NCBI GenBank assembly: GCA_034770075.1
Contig: CM068380.1
Span: 28,272,005-28,336,004, forward strand
Reading direction: 5' to 3'
Source: Aralia elata
Lineage: Eukaryota > Streptophyta > Magnoliopsida > Apiales > Araliaceae
DNA: 64,000 nucleotides
Below the pieces are notes generated by a model. It ran no database searches. It was not told where the DNA came from and was given only the letters and a program-made list of their open reading frames with translations. Position 1 is the stretch's first letter. Each line of letters begins with the position of its first letter. Of the stretch, positions 33,170-44,462 are shown piece by piece. Made by a program: the position numbers and the translations under genes.

Positions 33170-34900
33170 CTCAATTCGACGAGCGACCGAATACGAGACC
33201 CGGCACTCACAGGACAATCAACCGGATACGAGACCCGGTGATTACGAGACGAGCGACCGGATACGAGATCCGGCACTCACAGGACAATCAACCGGATACG
33301 AGACCCGGTGATTACGAGACGAGCGACTGGATACGAGACCCGGCACTCACAGGACAATCGACCGGATACGAGACCTGGTGATTATGAGACGAGCGACCGG
33401 ATACGAGACCCGGCACTCACAGGACAATCGACCGGATACGAGACCCGGTGATTACGAGACGAGCGACCGGATACGAGATCCGGCATTCACAAGACAATCG
33501 ACCGGATATGAGACCCGGTGATTACTAGACGAGCGACCGGATACGAGACCCGGCACTCACAGGACAATCGACCGGATACGAGACCCGGTGATTACGAGAC
33601 GAGCGACCGGATACGAGACCCGGCACTCACAGGACAATCGACCGGATACGAGACCCGGTGATTACGAGACGAGCGACCGGATACGAGACCCGGCACTCAC
33701 AGGACAATCGACCGGATACGAGACCCGGTGATTACGAGATGAGCGACCGGATACGAGACCCGACACTCACAAGACAATCAACCGGATACGAGACCCGGTG
33801 ATTACGAGACGTGCGACCGGATACGAGACCCGGTGATTACGAGACGCGCGACCGGATACAAGACCCGGCACTCACAGGACAATCAACCGGATACGAGACC
33901 CGGCGATTACGAGACGAGCGACCGGATACGAGACCTGGTACTCACAGGACAATCGACCGGATACGAGACCCGACGATTACGAGACGAGCGACCAGATACG
34001 AGACCCGGCACTCACAAGACAATCAACCGGATACGAGACCCGGTTATTACGAGACGAGCGACCGGATACGAGACCCGGCACTCACAGGACAATCGACCGG
34101 ATACGAGACCCGACGATTACGAGACGAGCGACCGGATACGAGACCCAGCACTCACAAGACAATCAACTGGATACGAGACCCAGTGATTACGAGACGAGCA
34201 ACCAGATACGAGACCCGGCGCAGACGAGACGATCAACCGGATACGAGACCCGGTGATTACGAGACGAGCGACCGGATACGAGACCCGGCACTCACAGGAC
34301 AATCGACCGGATACGAGACCCGGTGATTACGAGATGAGCGACCGGATACGAGACCCGACACTCACAAGACAATCAACCGGATACGAGACCCGGTGATTAC
34401 GAGACGTGCGACCGGATACGAGACCCGGTGATTACGAGACGCGCGACCGGATACAAGACCCGGCACTCACAGGACAATCAACCGGATACGAGACCCGGCG
34501 ATTACGAGACGAGCGACCGGATACGAGACCTGGTACTCACAGGACAATCGACCGGATACGAGACCCGACGATTACGAGACGAGCGACTAGATACGAGACC
34601 CGACACTCACAAGACAATCAACCGGATACGAGACCCGGTTATTACGAGACGAGCGACCGGATACGAGACCCGGCACTCACAGGACAATCGACCGGATACG
34701 AGACCCGACGATTACGAGACGAGCGACCGGATACGAGACCCGGCACTCACAAGACAATCAACTGGATACGAGACCCAGTGATTACGAGACGAGCAACCAG
34801 ATACGAGACCCGGCGCAGACGAGACGATCAACCGGATACGAGACCTGGTGATCACGAGACTGGCGACCGGATACGAGACTCGGCGCAAACGAGACGATCG
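33170..34900. repeat. Minisatellite, 35-bp monomer in 70-bp dimers (Tat copy 2)
   Basis: Two alternating 35-bp monomers share ACCGGATACGAGACCCGG; one continues with CACTCACAGGACAATC and the other TGATTACGAGACGAGC. The 70-bp register is exact at 33204, 33274, 33344 and 33414. A longer segment is itself duplicated: sequence from about 33737 is repeated 595 bp later, which is exactly 17 monomers. It occupies the same place as the copy 1 array but with a different core. Confidence 0.95.
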
Positions 34901-35100
34901 ATTGGAAGACGAAACCCGACGACTAACAATGCGGTCAGGGATTGATACATTGACGCCTTTACAAATGTTTTGCATGCCTTACATCTTGCGTTGCATGTGT
35001 TGCATCATGTATGTATTGTCATTCTTGTGCACTGTCATTCATGCATCGGGTGTCTATTTTTTTATCCTGTTCATTTCATTTAACATTTCATAAACATGAT

Positions 35101-35113
35101 AAAGAGGGGCAGC
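35101..35113 (+). other. Polypurine tract (Tat copy 2)
   Basis: AAAGAGGGGCAGC directly before the 3' LTR. Confidence 0.85.
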
Positions 35114-37167
35114 TGTAGACACCCAAATTTTGCACTTCGTATACTAACCCTAACAGGAGTGCAAATTCGTCCATTGAGCCGGCCTACGAGAGCGAAGGAT
35201 AGGCGCAAGTACGAACACTCGACGCCACCGCGATGATTTGCAAATCAAAACCGACATGACAACAAGGCCGTCCGAAATGAGCATTCCCGAAAGGTGTGGC
35301 ACGTCTCCCAGTAATTCTCGGACTGCAAAATAAAAGCCTGTCGGCGAAACCCGATGTCACGACACAAGAATCGAGGCATGGCACGAAAATCGAAAAAGTT
35401 AAACTAGCCAGCCGCGGATTGATCTGCGGCCAATAAGTGCGCCTTTTGAAAACACGGAACTCGAAACACGGAAACCGAAAACCAGCTGAGTGGATGGGGG
35501 GCGGCTAGCCAGCCGCAGATCCATCTGCGGCTGCCCTGGCAGCCTATTTCAGTTCATTCCTTCATTCAGCATACAGGGAATTTGGCAGCGGAAGAAAAGG
35601 GAGAGAAAGCAGCTTCGGAAAATAGGAAGAAAACAGCAGAAATTTGCAAGAAAATAGAGAGAAAAGAGAGAAAAAAGTGAGGAATTATATCTTTTGTGTA
35701 AGATTATATATCATATATTTTCTACTCTACTCAATATACAAATTCATACACATTGTGAGGATTATTTGCAAGGTGAAAAGACCATTTCTATAGCAATTTT
35801 TGTATATCATTTTGTTAATCTTTTTGTCAATTGGGTTATGTGAAATGTAGTTTTTTCTTGTATATTGTTGTGGATACATGGATTAGGGACCATTAGTGAG
35901 GGTTCCCACGGAACGAAATGCTTCCTAATGACCCGAGGATGTCCATTTAGCGAATTAATTTAGCTTGTTGTGATGATTTATTGTGCCTAGTTGGTTTAGA
36001 TTGCCATTTTAGGATATTGTGTTTGTTTGACCATTTTGGATGTGAGCCTAGGAACGCGACCCCGGGGTCCAAATCCGATGATGGACGTCTTTTGGTGTAG
36101 GTAGTAGGAGCGATATAGTTTTCATTGTAAGTATGTAATCGTCGGGCCTTAAAATGACGCCAAGGCGAGAATCGTGTTTAAGGCCCTGTCATAGTGAAAA
36201 TATGTGATTGTGGGCGTTCGGGGTTATTTTGATGGCTTACATGCCCGTGAATAACCTCCTACGCATTATAATGTTTGATTTGAATTGCAACACCAAAAAA
36301 AGGATGTCAAGGCTAAACGATGGAGATTTTCATAAAATCAATCAAACTAGGTTATTAGCATCACGAGGATAAGAAATTGGAAGTGCTAATGAATGTCGAT
36401 TTTTATTTAACGAGAAGGCAAAAGAAAGATTGTGTTCAAACATCACAAAAAAGGGTTTTACGAATATAAATGACGTTTATTTAAATCATTGTGCATAGGG
36501 TTAAAGAGATCCTAGAAGTTGCCCATCATTTTACTTACGAAAGCAACGTATAGGTCTCGATTCCTATTTTGGCGAAGGTTTAAAAACTCTTATTTTGCCA
36601 AAACGACACCTAATCCCATGGCTTTTGACAATTAAAATCAAACCTTTCTCATAAAGAATAAAGCTTTCTCATAGAAGCCGAAGGACATTCTAAAGCACTC
36701 TCAAAACACGATTTTCCACAAAAAACCCCAAATGATTCTTTCATATAAACTCACCACAACATTCATATAAGCACGCACACACGCGCGCACACATACATGT
36801 TTTAAGGATTAAAGGATAGGAAAAGCATCAAGATTGCGGTAACCGTGTTTCACGGAAGTCGGGGGGTGCCTAACACCTTCCCCTCGCTTAAGCAAGCCTC
36901 CGAACTCTATGAATCTTGGTTCGCAGACCAATTAATTCGGAGTCACATATGAGCCAGCGATTTACGAAAGAACGAAACTCGGATGACTTGGTACATCCAT
37001 TTCAAATATACCAACTGGCGACTCTGATTAATTGGCTCATCATAAAAAATGATATTTCAAAACCCCGTCGACATTAATGCCGACCTTTTCCAAAAATCAT
37101 CTAATGAGAAGGTTAAAATTGGAAAGGATAAACATCACAACGGAAGCGATCCCTCCCGGCGTCGACA
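35114..37167 (+). repeat. 3' LTR of Tat copy 2 (2054 bp)
   Basis: Nearly identical to the 5' LTR apart from about 295 bp (roughly 36785-37072) present only here. That extra part is also in the LTR of copy 1, so the 5' LTR suffered the deletion. Palindromes at 35412-35429 (arm CCGCGGAT, centre TG) and 35513-35530 (centre CC). TGGCGACTCTG, the start of the primer site, is at 37016-37026 inside the LTR. A (CA/CG)n tract is at about 36772-36795. Confidence 0.95.
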
Positions 37168-37172
37168 TAAAC
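37168..37172. other. Target site duplication of Tat copy 2, right (TAAAC)
   Basis: Matches 18751-18755. Confidence 0.93.
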
Positions 37173-37358
37173 CTTGTAAGTTATTAAAGGAATGTATCAA
37201 GATAAAGGTTGTAGACCTTGGGAAATGTTGTAGAATACTCTGAAATAAACAATGTATGTTTATATTTTCCGCATTAGTTATAGAACATGTATACGAAGAT
37301 GATGTATCGTGACGCACCAAGTTCGAGGTTCAAGGGACACGGATTTGGGGGCGTGACA
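37173..37358 (+). repeat. 3' LTR of Tekay-1, right part
   Basis: Continues the LTR broken at 18755. It ends GGATTTGGGGGCGTGACA, the typical Tekay-type LTR end. The same ending, reversed, is at 59717 and 63247. Confidence 0.82.
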
Positions 37359-37565
37359 CATTCATATCACAAATAGATCATTATCTGATTCAATTGAATC
37401 GATCTTTAACTATTTAGCATAAAACTTGTCTATCTGACTATACGGAATTTGATTTCCATTAAAACTCAAATCCCTCCTTCAAAATACGCTAGTAAAACGA
37501 TTTATTATTAAATTATGTATTATTTATTTATTAATCTAGGTCATTTTCCTATAGTTTTGATGTTT
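37359..37565 (-). other. Unassigned stretch next to Tekay-1 end
   Basis: AT-rich. Probably minus-strand pol of Tekay-2, decayed; no motif seen. Confidence 0.3.
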
Positions 37566-37835
37566 TCAAACGTAAACGTACCCCACGGTATAAGAATAAA
37601 TTATCATTTGAATAATACCTGGAACTCCATCTCCGGCTGCTACCGTATCTTGAAACATCATGTTGAAGGTCCTTGCGGTTGGTTTGTTGGTCGGAGTTGG
37701 ATAAGTAATCGCCAGCTTTCTGCCGCTTTTTCCTTTGTTCGTACTTTCCCTATCTGCCCTTCTTATGAGATTTCGTATTACGAGTCCGGAACTGTTGTGC
37801 GTCTTGATCCATTGCTTACAGTCTGTTTGCACCAT
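37566..37835 (-). pseudogene. gag-protease linker fragment of Tekay-2
   Basis: Minus-strand frame with PTNKPTARTFNMMFQDTVAA followed by GDGVPG. The pattern 'AR.FN/L...DA....V.G' is the lead-in to the aspartic protease of Tekay/Del Gag-Pol. The catalytic DTG is not seen because the frame decays. It follows the zinc-knuckle part at 38459-38876 in the right order and on the same strand. Confidence 0.45.
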
Positions 37836-38458
37836 GTCATTTAGTGTTTCCTTGCGTTTGAGACTTAGTACGATAACATGCCCACATTATTTTTCTTTCA
37901 AAAATCCTTTCATTAATGAGTTATTTTAACCCATTTTTTTTATTTACTAATAGTCTTCATTATCTATCCTTTACACATACCAATACAAACTTCTCACCAA
38001 TCATACATAACAAACATTTTTATTATCTGGTTATACAAAACCTTAAATTATTATCTAATTCTTCATATTCCTTTATACCGTACCATATCATAACATTCTG
38101 AAAACAAAATTCAAAACTTAGACCAATTCAGCTTGCCGAATTACCCAATCCAGCTTGCTGCATTGTCTAATTTAACTTGCTGGATTCATGAATTCAGCTT
38201 GCTGGATTCCCAAATTCAGCTTGCTGAATTACAATTTATTAGTTGATCAACATATTAGCAATATCCTTAAAGTTTATTTACCAAAACAAACATATAACCA
38301 TACCATTTCATTCATATTCATATTCTTTTAAACAGTACCAAGTACTTTTCATTACACAACATGCTGCTATAACCATTTACTATCCCTTAATGACAACAAA
38401 GGTCGGGATTAGTACATTACACACACATCATATCATACGTAATCCTAAAGCACTTATC
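37836..38458. other. Non-coding insert between gag and protease remnants of Tekay-2
   Basis: About 620 bp of AT-rich DNA between two coding remnants of one element. It holds the 22-bp palindrome repeats at 38125-38230, and those resemble the palindromes in the Tekay-2 LTR. It may be an inserted LTR piece or another small element; ends not resolved. Confidence 0.45.
38125..38230. repeat. Five 18-bp palindromes at exact 22-bp spacing
   Basis: Starts at 38125, 38147, 38169, 38191 and 38213. Type AATTCAG-CTTG-CTGAATT; arms vary by one to three bases (AATCCAG, CTGGATT) while the CTTG centre is constant. Confidence 0.9.
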
Positions 38459-38876
38459 CTATTTATTCCCTACACCGTTCTTAGATCCTGGGCAAACCTT
38501 TGTCTGGTGACCTACTATTCCACATATAAAACATACGCATTGCTTTGGTTCGGGACAATGAGAAGAGACATGTCCTTCTCGTCCATAATTATAACACACA
38601 TTTTGTCCTTTCATGCTTACACCTTCATGTTTCCTATTGCAATTTGCACACCTTAATACTTTCTTAAAGTTTCCTTGGTCAGAATTTCTGATGTCACAGT
38701 CATTTATCTTTCTTTTTCCTTTCTTGCTTGGAGTTGCAGACGATTTGCTGCATTTAGCTCCCATTACATCAATTTGGCTTTTCAGCTTATCTTGTTCTTC
38801 CAATATTTCCATTAACGCTTTTCGTATTTGACTATTTAACACCCTTTCCATTTTCAATAACTTTTCCAGACATAAC
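38459..38876 (-). pseudogene. gag: gag C-terminal part of Tekay-2, double zinc knuckle
   Basis: Minus-strand frame that begins at the Copia-B insertion point. A helical, Lys-rich stretch (LEKLLKMERVLNSQIRKALM) is followed by a Cys-rich block: CANCNRKHEG, then CYNYGREGHVSSHC (a CCHC knuckle whose second Cys is Tyr), then CFICGIVGHQTKVC (intact CCHC). This knuckle spacing is that of chromovirus nucleocapsids. The element's gag start lies 20 kb away at 59268-59495. Confidence 0.75.
38872..38876. other. Target site duplication of Copia-B, left (ATAAC)
   Basis: ATAAC directly precedes the LTR start TGAAAGTAGTATGC. The same five bases follow the LTR end at 59246-59250, so the whole 38877-59245 block entered as one Copia and was later enlarged. 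Confidence 0.85.
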
Positions 38877-39458
38877 TGAAAGTAGTATGCACACAAGCCA
38901 ATCATATTTGATATGATGTAGCATATACGTTGTAATCTTATTCGTTTGTTAAAGGCATTTTACATTATCTATATGGTGCTATTATATTAAATGTGATAAA
39001 CCTATAGTTTTGAGTAATGCTTTTAGAATCATGATGGGGATCATGCTAATGAGATCTAAATTCTAGATAGCTCACAAACTAAAATTGTTCCTAATTGATG
39101 GATTACTAAAAAGGGGATTAGTGAATCCAGATAGATTAGTACATACGTTGCTTGCTCTTATGAAGAGGATGATTGATCTCATAATCATTTGTGTGGAGAC
39201 ACTAAAGCAAGTATGTAGGTGCTTATTAGAGAATAAGTTCACTGAATGTGGCTCGCTAAGGAATACCTAATGGAGTTTTACTCGCCTGTCAATAGGAATT
39301 CCTCTAGTGATAGTAGTACAAGTAATCCTTGGACTTGAGATCATCATAGTATCTTGTGTATGATGAGTTATACTTTGACATGTCCCTTAAGACCCTTTGG
39401 GCATATCAAAGGGTATGATTGGGTATAATAAGTTATACATGGAGATATGTGAATGATT
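38877..39458 (+). repeat. Copia-B 5' LTR, first 582 bp
   Basis: Aligns to the start of the Copia-A 3' LTR at 56367 and to 42001-42581. It ends at GTGAATGA, where Athila LTR sequence begins. Confidence 0.85.
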
Positions 39459-40070
39459 AATGAGTGGGTTTTACATCTACGAATTGAGTACGTTTGGCTT
39501 GATAATTTGTGAGTTTTTAAGTATTTTAAGTTAGTAGTAGATATTTATAGTGTTTTTATGTTATTTTGTAGGAATGAGCAAGGAAACGCAATCCGAACAT
39601 CTTTTGGAGTACAACATGCGAGCAAATGCAAAAAAGGGAAGATTTCAGGGATTTTAACATTAAAATGGATGCATGTTCTTGGATTGAACTTAGATTTTAT
39701 TGTAGATTTACGTCTTAGCTTTCCAGAACATCTTGAATCACCCCAATCGGAGTTCGGATGCGAGAGTTATGACATTTTTATCAACATAGATCAAGGTTTG
39801 GAGTTGTCATTTACATAACAGTCATATAAATCTCAATTTCAGCCATTCTCCAGCCCGAATCTCTCAATGCTCAAAGAAGCAAAGTTGTAGATCTCGTCGA
39901 GAGCTTCGATTTGATAGGTGGAAGGCCTCGTAACTCCTCCCGAATCAAAAGTTATGACCATTTTACCAACAGATGTCCGAGCAGAATTTGGTCGGGCGCG
40001 GCCGCGCCGGTTCCTAGTGTATTTTGGGCGCGGTCGCGCTGGTCTGCAGAGTGGAAAACATGATTTTTAC
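39459..40070 (+). repeat. Athila LTR fragment, first about 612 bp
   Basis: Starts TTAATGAGTGGGTTTTACATC and follows 42582-43190 closely, including two GC palindromes near 40000 and 40030. It ends inside the LTR at GAAAACATGATTTTT and is joined directly to Copia integrase sequence. Confidence 0.88.
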
Positions 40071-41989
40071 CGACATTCTAGTATCCATCTGGGTTATGCC
40101 CTAGAAATGGTTGCATATCTACAAAATAAGGTAACTTCAAAATCCGGCCCCAAGACTCCATAAAAGTTATGGATAGGGAGGATTCCTAATCTTAAGTATG
40201 TTAAGATAAGGGTCGTCCATCTTATGTGAAAAGGTTTCAAAGATAAGTTTGGGACAAAATCTGACAAGTGCAGACTTGTGGTATATCCTAAAGAAAGTTT
40301 AGGGTATTATTACTATAATCCTACACGCTGCCTTCTTAGATAAAGGTGTTTATCATTGAAGGAGCTAGTGGGAGGGTAATAGATCTTGAAGGAGTTCAAG
40401 AACCAAAAAGCACTTTAAGTCGAACCGAGGAACCTGTAGATAAGCCTATTGTACCACAACCAAATTGTAAATCTGGAAGAGTACCGAAGATACCTGGGAG
40501 GTATGGATTCATCATAGAGGATGATGATGAGGTACCCATCATAGAGGAAGATGATCCAGTTATATACGATGAGGCTATGAGTAGAAGACATTCAGAGAAA
40601 TGACAGATGGCCATGAAATCCGAAATGGACTCCATGTATGAGAACCAAGTATTGACTCTGGTTACTCCACAAAAGGACATAGTGCCTAAAGTGTGAATAT
40701 GGGTCTTTAAGAGAAAGACTGAGGCAAATGGCAAGGTGGAGACCTATAAGACAAGACCTGTTTAAAAGGTTTTTCAAGTCAAGGAGTTGACTGTGATAAA
40801 ACCTTATTACCGGGTAATGCTCAAGTTCATTTGGATTTTGCTTGTGATTGTAGCTTATTACGAAATATGGCAAAATGGATGTGGAGATGCTATTCCTCAA
40901 TGAAGACTTGAGGAGAATGTATGTATGATACAACCAGAGGAATTTGTTTCAAAGGTTGAAGCAAATCGTGTTTTAAGTTACAATGATCCATTGATGGATT
41001 GAAGTAAGCTTCTCAAAGATGGAACATTCATTTTGATGAGATAATCAAAAGAGTTTGATTTTATCAAAAACGAGAATGAACATAGTGTGTACAAAAGGTC
41101 AGTGGGAGCACTGTGACATTCCTAGTATTATATGTTGATATATTACTGATAAGGAATGACACATCAATGCTACAATTAGAGAAGATAAAATTGTCTAAAC
41201 ATTCCTCCATGAATAACTTGGGAGGAGCATCCTATAAATTTGGGATATAAATCTATATAGATAGATTTGAAAGGATGTTCGGCTTGACCCAATGAACGTA
41301 TATTCATTCGATGCTAAAGGCGTTTAGCATGGCAAACTCTAAGAGGGGTCTCATGATGATGAGCCATGGAGTGTATCTCTCTAAAATTGTCCCCAATTGA
41401 AAGAGAGATCGCATGAGTCACTATCATGTATGCAATGAATATACTAGGCCTGATGTTGATCAGTCATATTCTGGAGAAGATCACTGTAAGACAGTGATAA
41501 ACATCTTTAGGTACTTAACCGGTACTGAAGATGTGATCATGATTCATAGTAGGTCTGAATTAAAACTAGAGAGCTAAACAGACTCAAGTTTTTCAGATTG
41601 ACCAAGATGATAACAAATCCACTTTAAGGTAAATCGTTACCTTGAAAGGTGGTGCAGTGAATTGGAAAGGTTCCAAACAGCAAAGAGTTGCTGGTTTAGT
41701 GACAAAGATAAAGTATATAGCTGTAAATGAAGCTGCAAGTTGATTGTTTGGAAGCAAAGTTCATTACAGAACTAAGGAATAGTTCCTAAGTCTCATCTTG
41801 GATTCAAACATGTATTGCGGCACTTTCATTTGATTAGTGGAATCATTGAAAGAGGAAAAGTCACTATAGAGATAGTGGACTCTCGAGAACAGCATTGCAT
41901 ATCCATCTACTGAAGCTTTATCCAAACAGTAAGATGATCGTCACTTAGAGAAGAAGGGTATTAGATACCATGATGATTGGCTTTAGTGC
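40071..41989 (+). pseudogene. pol: Copia-B pol remnant (integrase end, reverse transcriptase, RNase H)
   Basis: Nucleotide alignment to 54314-56340 of Copia-A throughout: CCGACATTCTAGTATCC at the start, the EEDDEVP-type acidic linker near 40515, and RT and RNase H sections near 40600-41900. Frames are broken every few dozen codons and several blocks are shortened, so it is much more decayed than Copia-A. Gag, protease and most of integrase are missing, replaced by the Athila LTR piece. Confidence 0.85.
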
Positions 41990-42000
41990 AAGTGGGAGAT

Positions 42001-42581
42001 TGAAAGTAGTATGCACACAAGCCAATCATATTTGATATGATGTAGCATATACTTTGTAATCTTATTCGTTTGTTAAAGGCATTTTACATTATCTACATGC
42101 TGCTGTTATATTAAATGTGATAAACCCATAGTTTTGAGCAATGCTTTTAGAATCATGATAGGGATCATGCTAATGAGATCTAAATTCTAGATAGCTCACA
42201 AACTAAAATCGTTCCTAATCGATAGATTACTAAAAAGGGGATTAGTGAATCCGGATAGATTAGTACATACGTTGCTTGCTCTTATGAAGAGGATGATTGA
42301 TCTCATAATCATTTGTGTGGAGACACTAAAGCAAGTATGTAGGTGCTTATTAGAGAATAAGTTCACTGAACGTGGCTCACTAAGGAATACCTAATGGAGT
42401 TTTACTCGCCTGTCAATAGGAATTCCTCTAGTGATAATAGTACAAGTAATCCTTGGACTTGAGATCATCATAGTATATTGTGTATGATGAGTTATACTTT
42501 GACATGTCCCTTAAGACCCTTTGGGTATATCAAAGGGTATGATTGGGTATAATAAGTTATACATGGAGATAGGTGAATGAT
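42001..42581 (+). repeat. Copia-B 3' LTR, first 581 bp
   Basis: Preceded by the purine tract AAGTGGGAGAT. It ends at the same LTR base as the 5' copy (GTGAATGAT), again followed by an Athila LTR. Confidence 0.87.
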
Positions 42582-43119
42582 TGATGAGTGGATTTTACAT
42601 CTACGAATTGAGTACGTTTGGCTTGATAATTTGTGAGTTCTTAAGTATTTTAAGTTAGTAGTAGATATTTATAGTTTTTTTATGTTATTTTGTAGGAATG
42701 AGCAAGGAAACGCAATCCGAACATCTTTTGGAGTACAACATGCGAGCAAATGCGAAAAGGGAAGATTTCAGGGATTTTAACATTAAAATGGATGCATGTT
42801 CTTGGATTGAAACTTAGATTTTATTGTAGATTTACTTCTTAGCTTTCCGGAACATCTTGACTCACCCCAATCGGAGTTCGGATGCGAGAGTTATGACATT
42901 TTTATCAACAGAGATCAAGGTTTGGAGTTGTCATTTACATAACAGTCATATAAAGCTCAATTTCAGCCATTCTCCAGCCCGAATCTCTCAATGCTCAAAG
43001 AAGAAAAGTTGTAGATCTCGTCGAGAGCTTCGATTTAATAGGTGCAAGGCCCCGTAACTCCTCCCGGATCAAAAGTTATGACTATTTTACCAACAGATGT
43101 CCGAGCAGAATTTGGTCGG

Positions 43120-43246
43120 GCGCGGCCGCGCCGGTTCCTAGTGTATTTTGGGCGCGGTCGCGCTGGTCTGCAGAGTGGAAAACATGATTTCTGGCACTTG
43201 GGCGCGGCCGCGCTGCTTCCTAGGCCAAATATGGGCGCGGCCGCGC
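43120..43246. repeat. Cluster of four GC palindromes (Athila LTR 1)
   Basis: GCGCGGCCGCGC at 43120, 43202 and 43235, and the variant GCGCGGTCGCGC at 43152. Spacings are 32, 50 and 33 bp. The bases after the palindromes resemble GCTTCCTAG. Confidence 0.92.
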
Positions 43247-43337
43247 TAGGTCGGGTTTTTAAAAAGCTTATTTTTGACCTAAATTGAATGAAACAAGGAT
43301 TGTAACTTCTAATTGGTTTAGGACTTTAACTAGAACC

Positions 43338-43345
43338 TATAAATA
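43338..43345 (+). promoter_or_regulatory. TATA box of Athila LTR
   Basis: TATAAATA, 92 bp after the last palindrome; conserved in LTR 2 near 47652. Confidence 0.65.
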
Positions 43346-44333
43346 CATGATGTGAGGCATAGAATGGGGGAGATCTTGCTACTCTTTGCTAACCCTAGTT
43401 TGGGAGAAAGAGAGGGAGGCTTGAAGCAATTGAGCACGCACAAAGGATTCAATTAAGGAGTTGAAGGAGAGACTCAAGGATTGCAATTACAGATTCTATT
43501 CTCTTCCCTAATCTCTTATTTTGTATTCTTGAATGCTTTATCAATTGTGGATTAAGGATTTTAATTCAATCATGAACTAATTTCTTTTTAAGATTACAAT
43601 GGAACTTATTGCGTAGCTTTTATTGATATGCTTTCTTGTTAGTTATTGTTGATTATTATCGGATTGTCTATTATGATTTGTGATTAATTGCTTAAATGTT
43701 TGATCAACAATTACCGTGGTAATCTATATGAACTCAAGAGATGGATTATAGATTTAGACCTAATCATAATAGCATGTGATTGTGTATTCTGTTGTCGATG
43801 GAATTCATGATTTGTGTTTAGGATAGAGATATACCTATACGCCGCATGTAATCTGAAAGAGAATATGTGCTTTAAATCCTTTTTAATTGTAATTCACATA
43901 GAGATATAGTGAATTAGTTAACTAGGGTGTTCATCTTAATTCTATCTTTTGTGGATTTAAATTGATTCGTTTATGATACATCGAGAGATGATTATAAATA
44001 TTGACAAGTTCTTGATTAACAATCCGGAATAATTAATATAACTTAACAGGAAGTGTATTAATTCAAGTGAAACATTAAGGGAAATTGTAATCTTAAGCCT
44101 TTTATCTGAATTCGATTCTTGGTAGTTAGGAATTAGTTAGTTTAGTATTTTATTATCTAAAATTCACAGTCTTAATCAATTGTTTAAATAATGTGAATTT
44201 GATTATGAGTTAGTATTTGGTAATTATTATTAAATAATTCTCTATGGGTTCGACACTCTACTTTCACTTTATTACTTGTTGACCGTGTACACTTGCACGT
44301 ATTTATTGATTGCTAAATCGACAAACAAGTTTT

Positions 44334-44351
44334 TGGCGCCGTTGCCGGGGA
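44334..44351 (+). other. Primer binding site of Athila element
   Basis: TGGCGCCGTTGCCGGGGA complements the 3' end of plant tRNA-Asp (CCCCGGCAACGGCGCCA), the usual Athila primer. Confidence 0.88.
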
Positions 44352-44462
44352 ATTAGTTTAATAATTTTTGCCATCATTAACTTTAATCAAATTAGTTTTA
44401 ATTTAATCATTTTGTTTTTTATTTTAATTCTTTTCCTATATTTCTCTCTTTTTAGGTACATC

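Larger units (their letters stand above)
18756..37167 (+). mobile_element. Tat copy 2: complete 18.4-kb Ty3/Gypsy Tat-lineage element
   Basis: Both LTRs, primer site, leader, gag, protease with G-patch, intron, reverse transcriptase, two RNase H domains, integrase, two antisense genes, palindrome array, minisatellite and polypurine tract are all present, flanked by TAAAC. It is inserted in the 3' LTR of Tekay-1. Gag-pol has stops at 21375, 22512, 22686, 24863, 25304 and 27808, plus frameshifts at 22917 and near 26365, so it is not autonomous now. Several of the stops are C-to-T or G-to-A changes, as expected of methylated repeats. Confidence 0.96.
42582..44327 (+). repeat. Athila LTR 1 (about 1746 bp)
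   Basis: Starts TGATGAGTGG and ends near ACAAACA before the primer site. A GC palindrome cluster is at 43120-43246 and a TATA box TATAAATA at 43338-43345. The exact end is uncertain by 4 bp. Confidence 0.85.

Noticed and set aside
32807..33241. 144-codon plus-strand frame
   Set aside because: Made by the palindrome array and minisatellite; no other support.
33811..34945. Plus-strand frames of 171 and 179 codons with repeating Arg/Asp/Thr protein
   Set aside because: Same reason: translation of the 70-bp minisatellite. No start context, no domain, and both strands are open.
38125..38230. CRISPR-like array with 22-bp step
   Set aside because: Spacers are only 4 bp and the setting is a plant retroelement.
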